A stretch of 42,597 bases of DNA from Eubacteriales bacterium (GTDB taxonomy: Bacteria; Bacillota; Clostridia; Lachnospirales; Lachnospiraceae). This document shows positions 37,918-42,597 of this stretch, one piece after another. The translations under genes were made by a program, and so were the position numbers. Each line of letters begins with the position of its first letter. The stretch's first letter is position 1. The notes beneath the pieces are model-generated. The model had not been told where the DNA came from, made no database searches, and saw only the letters and a program-made list of their open reading frames with translations. Location: the NCBI GenBank assembly GCA_030533235.1, contig JAUNJN010000019.1, positions 1-42,597 on the forward strand, given 5' to 3'.

Positions 37918-39168
37918 CTAGCAATACTTACGTACGACAATGCTTGAATTTTGTCCGCCAAATCCAAATGCATTTGACATTGCTACATCGACCTTCTGCT
38001 TTCTTGCTACGTTTGGTACATAATCAAGATCACATTCCGGATCACTTGTCTTAAGGTTTAAGGTCGGTGGCACGATATCTTCCTGTACCGCTTTGACACA
38101 GGCAATTGTCTCGATGACGCCTCCGGCTCCCATCATATGTCCGGTCGAGCCCTTTGTCGAAGAAATCGCAAGCTTAGAAGCGTGTTCTTTAAACAACGTA
38201 TGGATTGCCTTTGTCTCGATCACATCTCCTTTTGGTGTAGATGTACCATGTGTATTAATATAATCAACATCCGACGGACGGATGCCTGCCTTTTGCAAGC
38301 TCTTTTCCATACAATACACGGCACCGATTCCGTCCGGATGTGGGGATGTTACATGATATCCGTCTGTGCTGTTCGCCCAGCCGATAATCGACGCATGGAT
38401 ATGTGCATTTCTCGCCTTTGCGTGTTCTTCTGTCTCAATTACGATACAGCCGCCGCCTTCGCCCATGACAAATCCGTCACGCTCCGCGTCGAACGGACGA
38501 GAGGCAGTCGTCGGATCATCATTTCTGGTCGAGAGGGCATGTGCTGCCGTAAGTCCCAAAATGTTTAATTCCGAAATTGCTGCCTCCGCACCAACACAAA
38601 GTACAACATCTGCCTCGCCGCTCTTTATCAGCATAATACCGGTTGAAATCGCATCCGCACCGGATGAGCAGGCTGTCGTTACCGTAAGACTCGGTCCACG
38701 AAATCCCTTTGCAATCGCAATCTGCGCTGCGGCAATATTTCCGATAATCTTTGGTACAAATCGAGGACTTACCTTGCTATGTGCACCTGTACTAAGCTCC
38801 TCCTGTGTTTTTGCTATCGTTGCAAGACCTGCATATGCGGTACCAACAACAATACCAATACGCTCTGCAGGTACCTTACGTTCCTCCGTATTTTCCGGGT
38901 TTAGACCGGCATCCGTCAGTGCTTCCTCTGCTGCCGCATAACCATACTGCATAAACAAATCCATTTCCCGTGTCAGTTTCTTTGGCATGTACTGTTCCGG
39001 CTCGAAATCCTTCACACATGCGGCAAACTGTACCGGAAGCTTCGATACGTCAAATCTTGTAATCGGTGCAACTCCGCACACACCATCAATTAATGACTTC
39101 CAAAAATATGGCACCCCGATTCCAATCGGTGTAACTGCACCCATACCAGTGATTACTACGTCTCCCAT
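37918..39168 (-). CDS. fabF: Beta-ketoacyl-ACP synthase II (FabF-like)
   Basis: This 416-residue condensing enzyme has the Cys-His-His triad in TTACSSGADA (about 165), NTHGTSTPKGD (about 305) and KGSTGHMMGAGG (about 340). Length and motifs match FabF. It extends acyl-ACP with malonyl-ACP. It starts nine bases after the acyl-CoA synthetase stop with a GGAGGGG site, away from any acpP, fabD or fabG, so it may be a dedicated rather than general FabF. Confidence 0.93.
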   Translation of the reverse strand: MGDVVITGMGAVTPIGIGVPYFWKSLIDGVCGVAPITRFDVSKLPVQFAACVKDFEPEQYMPKKLTREMDLFMQYGYAAAEEALTDAGLNPENTEERKVPAERIGIVVGTAYAGLATIAKTQEELSTGAHSKVSPRFVPKIIGNIAAAQIAIAKGFRGPSLTVTTACSSGADAISTGIMLIKSGEADVVLCVGAEAAISELNILGLTAAHALSTRNDDPTTASRPFDAERDGFVMGEGGGCIVIETEEHAKARNAHIHASIIGWANSTDGYHVTSPHPDGIGAVYCMEKSLQKAGIRPSDVDYINTHGTSTPKGDVIETKAIHTLFKEHASKLAISSTKGSTGHMMGAGGVIETIACVKAVQEDIVPPTLNLKTSDPECDLDYVPNVARKQKVDVAMSNAFGFGGQNSSIVVRKYC

Positions 39169-39177
39169 GTGCCCCTC

Positions 39178-40878
39178 CTATTTATCCTTTTTCTCATCCT
39201 GTGCCCAGTCGCGCTCCTTAATTTCCACTCGGCGAATCTTACCACTCACTGTCTTTGGCAATTCCTTGACAAACTCAATCAGCTTTGGACGTTTGTAGGA
39301 TGCAAGATTTTGCTTGAAGAATCTATTCATCTGCTTCTTCAATGCATCATCCCCTTCTACCTCATCTGTCAAAACAACGGTTGCCTTGATTGCCTGACCA
39401 CGGATTGGGTCCGGTACTGAAGTAACCGCACACTCCAATACATATGGCAGCTTCATAATTTCATTTTCAATCTCAAACGGACCGACACGATAACCGGTCG
39501 ACTTTATTACGTCATCCACACGACCTACATACCAAAGGTATCCGTCATCATCCATATATGCGGTATCGCCTGTATGGTAATACCCCTCATAAACAACATT
39601 TTCGGTACGTTTTTCATCAAGATAGTATCCCATAAACAAGCCGGCCGGCATTCCCTTTTTCACATTGATTACAATCTCACCGGTTTCGCGTTCATCACAG
39701 ATGGATCCGTCCGGACGCATAATCTGGACATCATATTGCGGACTCGGCTTTCCCATGGACCCCGGTCTTGGCTGCATGCCCTGTAAATTACATACGGTAA
39801 GTGTCGTCTCTGTCTGACCAAAGCCCTCCATAATACGCATGCCGGTCTTGCGATAAAACTTCTCATAAATCTCAGGATTTAATGCCTCACCTGCAGTTGT
39901 AACGTTGGTAAGTGATGACAAATCAAATTTATCCAGATTCATATGCACAAGCACTCTGTATACAGTAGGCGGTGCACAAAATGTTGTAATCTTGTACTTT
40001 TCAATCATCTCTAATATATGATTTGCGTAGAACTCATCAAAGTCATACGTAAACACAGCCGCCTCACACAACCATTGTCCGTAAAGCTTGCCCCAAAGTG
40101 CCTTGCCCCAGCCGGTATCACTAATTGTAAAATGAATGCCATCGCTTTGTACCTGCTGCCAATATTTGGCTGTCACATAATGACCGAGTGCATATTTGTA
40201 CGTATGCTCCGCAATCTTCGGATAAGAAGTCGTACCCGATGTAAAAAACATAAGCATCGGATCATTGCCACCCGGAACCAACGATGGCTTCTTAAACTGC
40301 GAAGAAAAACATTTCATATCACGGTTAAAATTACGCCAGCCTCTCAAGGTTGAAGAACCAACCATAATCTTTGCCTTTAATCCGTCATAATTTTTAGCGG
40401 CACGCTCAACCTCTACAGCAACCTTACCATCTGCCGTACATATGACAGCATCGACCTTAGCTGCCTTGAAACGATATTCAAAATCCTTTTTTACAAGTAA
40501 GTTTGTCGCCGGAATTGCTACCGCACCGATCTTGTGTAACGCAAGAATCGCAAACCAAAACTGATAATGACGCTTTAACACAAGCATCACGCGATCTCCG
40601 CGTTTTATTCCGAGAAAACGGAAATAGTTTGCTGCCTTGTTGGAATACACCATCATATCCTTAAATGTAATCCGACGCTCCGTACCATCATTTGCGATAT
40701 GTAACATCGCAAGCTTATCCGGTTGTTTCTTTCCAAGCACATCTACTACATCGTACGCAAAATTGAAATGTTCATCATCATGAAAAGAAATCGCATTCAA
40801 AACACCCTGTTCATCTGTTGATACAGAGATATATTTTCCTGCGATTCCTTCTGCCGGTTGCATAATAACATCCTTCAT
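39178..40878 (-). CDS. AMP-forming acyl-CoA synthetase (medium-chain/acetyl type)
   Basis: This 566-residue ANL-superfamily enzyme has the P-loop FFTSGTTSYPK (about 210-220), the GFGQTETT motif (about 335), YHTGD (about 425) and the C-terminal GRVDDVIKSTGYR hinge plus catalytic Lys near TVSGKIRR. It activates a carboxylic acid via acyl-AMP to a CoA thioester. Overall features fit ACSM/acetyl-like members; the chain length is not readable. First gene in a two-gene operon with fabF, under a strong promoter. Confidence 0.9.
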   Translation of the reverse strand: MKDVIMQPAEGIAGKYISVSTDEQGVLNAISFHDDEHFNFAYDVVDVLGKKQPDKLAMLHIANDGTERRITFKDMMVYSNKAANYFRFLGIKRGDRVMLVLKRHYQFWFAILALHKIGAVAIPATNLLVKKDFEYRFKAAKVDAVICTADGKVAVEVERAAKNYDGLKAKIMVGSSTLRGWRNFNRDMKCFSSQFKKPSLVPGGNDPMLMFFTSGTTSYPKIAEHTYKYALGHYVTAKYWQQVQSDGIHFTISDTGWGKALWGKLYGQWLCEAAVFTYDFDEFYANHILEMIEKYKITTFCAPPTVYRVLVHMNLDKFDLSSLTNVTTAGEALNPEIYEKFYRKTGMRIMEGFGQTETTLTVCNLQGMQPRPGSMGKPSPQYDVQIMRPDGSICDERETGEIVINVKKGMPAGLFMGYYLDEKRTENVVYEGYYHTGDTAYMDDDGYLWYVGRVDDVIKSTGYRVGPFEIENEIMKLPYVLECAVTSVPDPIRGQAIKATVVLTDEVEGDDALKKQMNRFFKQNLASYKRPKLIEFVKELPKTVSGKIRRVEIKERDWAQDEKKDK

Positions 40879-40990
40879 TATCGTGTGTCCTTTCTGTTAC
40901 AATCTATGTATTGCATACATTCGAAACATGCATGCATCTGAAATAGTATCAAACCATCTTACATGTAGTATTAAAAACCACATCTCGTAT

Positions 40991-41019
40991 ATTGTAAGAC
41001 TAAAAAGACAGAATGTCAA
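40991..41019 (-). promoter_or_regulatory. Promoter of the acyl-CoA synthetase-fabF operon
   Basis: The -35 box TTGACA (41014-41019), a 17-base spacer and the -10 box TACAAT (40991-40996) on the minus strand, about 112 bases before the start codon. The leader between has several CATGCATGC-like repeats (around 40927-40935) of unknown meaning. Confidence 0.82.
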
Positions 41020-41075
41020 TATTGCAACCTTTCATTTATTCTGTTAATTTTATTGTTTCATTTTCCGGACGGTTT

Positions 41076-41843
41076 TTATAAGCTGATTTTTTTCTCCAGC
41101 AATGTAGCACTTCCAATATAGGCAGCTACCGCAGATGCCAAAAACCACAGGATAATCGGCAAATGGTCAAGAACATCCTTTGCAAAAGCAGAGCTTACAT
41201 CGAAATCAAGCGTCGGCAACTGATAACCAACAGCGTATACAAGTACGATTATAACAACAAACAGTAATACACCAATCGCACCCTTTCCCTTCTTGTTCTG
41301 AAGAATCGTTGCACTAAGTGAAATTGCAAAATATGCGACAACCACCGTCATATACGTAACAAGTAAAAACAGGAAAATAAACACCAAAATCTTAGCAATC
41401 ACTTCTGACCAGCTGCCACCCATTTCGTTATATAGCTCTTCAATAGATTTAAGAACATTACCAAATGAAAACTTATCCTCGCCAATCCGGAAGCCGGTAA
41501 TAAATAATACTGCAATGACTGCAACCATAATGACACCATTTATCAGATTTGTAAGCAGCTTTGCCCCCAAAATCTTGTAGCTGGAAACCGGTGTCATAAA
41601 CAATAAATATCCCGATTTTTGTTTTAATTCCTTACTGTAGCTTGTAACGCCGAAGATCATTACAAGGAAATAAGAAATGTATGCCGCAATCAACAAAGTA
41701 GTAAGTGCCGCGCTAAAATGAATCTCATCCTCCAAAACATATGCAGAAATAAGAAGATACACTTCAATCATTGCATATCCGCCCAACATACAAAGCAGAG
41801 ACGTTAAACTTTTTCTATACTCATATTTTATCATTTTTAACAT
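41076..41843 (-). CDS. ABC-2 type transporter permease
   Basis: This 255-residue membrane protein has six predicted helices (about 20-40, 50-70, 100-125, 150-180, 190-210 and 230-250), the usual ABC-2 permease plan. It follows the ATPase gene and starts at 41843, eight bases after AGGAGG; an earlier ATG is only two bases from that site. It forms an exporter or a bacitracin/stress-type efflux unit with the upstream ATPase; the substrate is unknown. Confidence 0.85.
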   Translation of the reverse strand: MLKMIKYEYRKSLTSLLCMLGGYAMIEVYLLISAYVLEDEIHFSAALTTLLIAAYISYFLVMIFGVTSYSKELKQKSGYLLFMTPVSSYKILGAKLLTNLINGVIMVAVIAVLFITGFRIGEDKFSFGNVLKSIEELYNEMGGSWSEVIAKILVFIFLFLLVTYMTVVVAYFAISLSATILQNKKGKGAIGVLLFVVIIVLVYAVGYQLPTLDFDVSSAFAKDVLDHLPIILWFLASAVAAYIGSATLLEKKISL

Positions 41844-41855
41844 TTTCATTTCCTC

Positions 41856-42542
41856 CTATGCATAAATCTCTTTATACATGTCTACTATCGATTTTCCGTA
41901 TTTCTCACGTATCATTTCTGCGTCATCTGCCAACACACACGTACCGTTTTTTATAAAGATGGCATAATCAACAATCTTTTCCAGCTCATCCACCAAATGC
42001 GATGATATTACGACTGCAGAATCATCACTGACATTTGCAATAATTGTATTTATGATTTTTTCACGTGCAATAATATCAATTCCGTTTAACGGCTCATCCA
42101 ATAAAATAACCTTTGCACTTCTTGATAAATTCACTGCAATTTTAAGTTTAGCCATCATACCGGAGGACATTTCTCTTGCCTTTTGTGCCGGGTTTAAGTC
42201 CATCTCCGCAAGCAGCTTCATGTATTTGTCATAGTCGAAATCCTCAAAGAAATCCTCGTAATATTTTCCGATATCAATACATGTCATATATGAAAAGAAA
42301 TACGCCTCGGTCGGCATATATGCAATATCGGCCTTCGTCTTATACGAAATCGGCTCGCCCTCTAACGTAATCGTTCCGGAAGACGGCTTTGTAATTCCCA
42401 CAATCATCTTCATCAACGTTGACTTACCACTTCCGTTTGGTCCGAGCAGTGCGTAAATCCTGCCACCATGTATTTCCAGATTCAAATCCGAAACAGCTGT
42501 AGTCATCAAATATTTCTTTTTCAAATTCTCACATTTTAACAT
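41856..42542 (-). CDS. ABC transporter ATPase
   Basis: This 228-residue nucleotide-binding subunit has Walker A LLGPNGSGKST (about 35), signature SSGMMAKLK (about 130; the usual LSGGQ is changed to MSSGM), Walker B VILLDEP (about 150) and the switch His in ISSHLV. Similar short ATPases pair with ABC-2 permeases, often behind a GntR-type regulator; that position is outside this window. No good ribosome site precedes the ATG, so the start is provisional. The downstream permease is 12 bases away. Confidence 0.88.
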   Translation of the reverse strand: MLKCENLKKKYLMTTAVSDLNLEIHGGRIYALLGPNGSGKSTLMKMIVGITKPSSGTITLEGEPISYKTKADIAYMPTEAYFFSYMTCIDIGKYYEDFFEDFDYDKYMKLLAEMDLNPAQKAREMSSGMMAKLKIAVNLSRSAKVILLDEPLNGIDIIAREKIINTIIANVSDDSAVVISSHLVDELEKIVDYAIFIKNGTCVLADDAEMIREKYGKSIVDMYKEIYA

Positions 42543-42555
42543 AATATATTACTTC

Positions 42556-42585
42556 GGCTGTTAAATGTCACAATATTTAACAGCC
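42556..42585. promoter_or_regulatory. 11-bp inverted repeat upstream of the ABC ATPase gene
   Basis: GGCTGTTAAAT (42556-42566) and ATTTAACAGCC (42575-42585) are perfect inverse copies eight bases apart, 14 bases before the ATPase start. There is no T tail. It could be an operator for a dimeric repressor or a hairpin near the ribosome site. Confidence 0.55.
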
Positions 42586-42597
42586 ATATATTTCAAT

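Noticed and set aside
1-42597. CRISPR array, tRNA, rRNA, insertion sequence or prophage
   Set aside because: I saw no repeated spacers, cloverleaf, rRNA sequence, transposase or phage genes anywhere in the window.

Overview
This window reads as a chromosomal segment of a low-to-moderate GC, anaerobic Firmicute. The best guess is a Lachnospiraceae relative (Roseburia/Eubacterium/Butyrivibrio type). The reasons are strong GGAGG ribosome sites, TTGACA/TATAAT promoters, a type III glutamine synthetase beside a type I-like one, a clostridial-type ANTAR regulator next to the glutamine synthetase and glutamate synthase genes, and small secreted proteins typical of that family. No rRNA, tRNA, CRISPR array, transposase or prophage is visible.

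Layout. Positions 1-1.5 kb hold a FliB-like protein. From 1.6 to 21.4 kb, everything on the minus strand is a glutamine/ammonium supercluster. In transcription order (right to left) it is purF-carA-carB, then glnN (GS III), then an ammonium transporter fused to a PII domain, then pyrG-gltB-gltD-glnA-ANTAR regulator. From 21.4 to 26 kb is a polyamine ABC transporter operon (potA-potB-potC-potD). From 26 to 31.4 kb come small envelope proteins, a secreted nuclease-like protein, a rhomboid protease, a YolD/Y-family polymerase pair and a voltage-gated-type K+ channel. From 31.6 to 35.4 kb there is a SulP transporter, an unknown membrane protein, and a DUF2975/HTH pair. At 35.43-35.71 kb lies a 288-bp imperfect palindrome. 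It is followed by a MutS2-like ATPase without a Smr domain and its long leader, an acyl-CoA synthetase/FabF pair, and an ABC-2 type exporter cut off near the right edge.

Main observation. Four leaders or intergenic gaps in the glutamine supercluster (before purF, glnN, amt and pyrG) carry the same RNA device: a short stem closed on an identical AAAGGC hexaloop, overlapping the 5' arm of an intrinsic terminator. A at loop position 1 and G at position 4 match the hexaloop recognised by ANTAR antiterminators, and the ANTAR gene is the last gene of the last operon. The likely reading is one self-controlled antitermination regulon linking ammonium uptake, GS/GOGAT and the glutamine-consuming amidotransferases (PurF, CarA, PyrG). 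Within it, the type I GlnA lacks several conserved active-site arginines and the ANTAR protein has a degenerate receiver, so the nitrogen signal may arrive by protein contact rather than by phosphorylation.

Secondary observations: mutS2 has a long leader with one or two tiny ORFs and an attenuator-like hairpin just before its ribosome site; a membrane-anchored BECR-like protein is present; and the 288-bp palindrome is unexplained.
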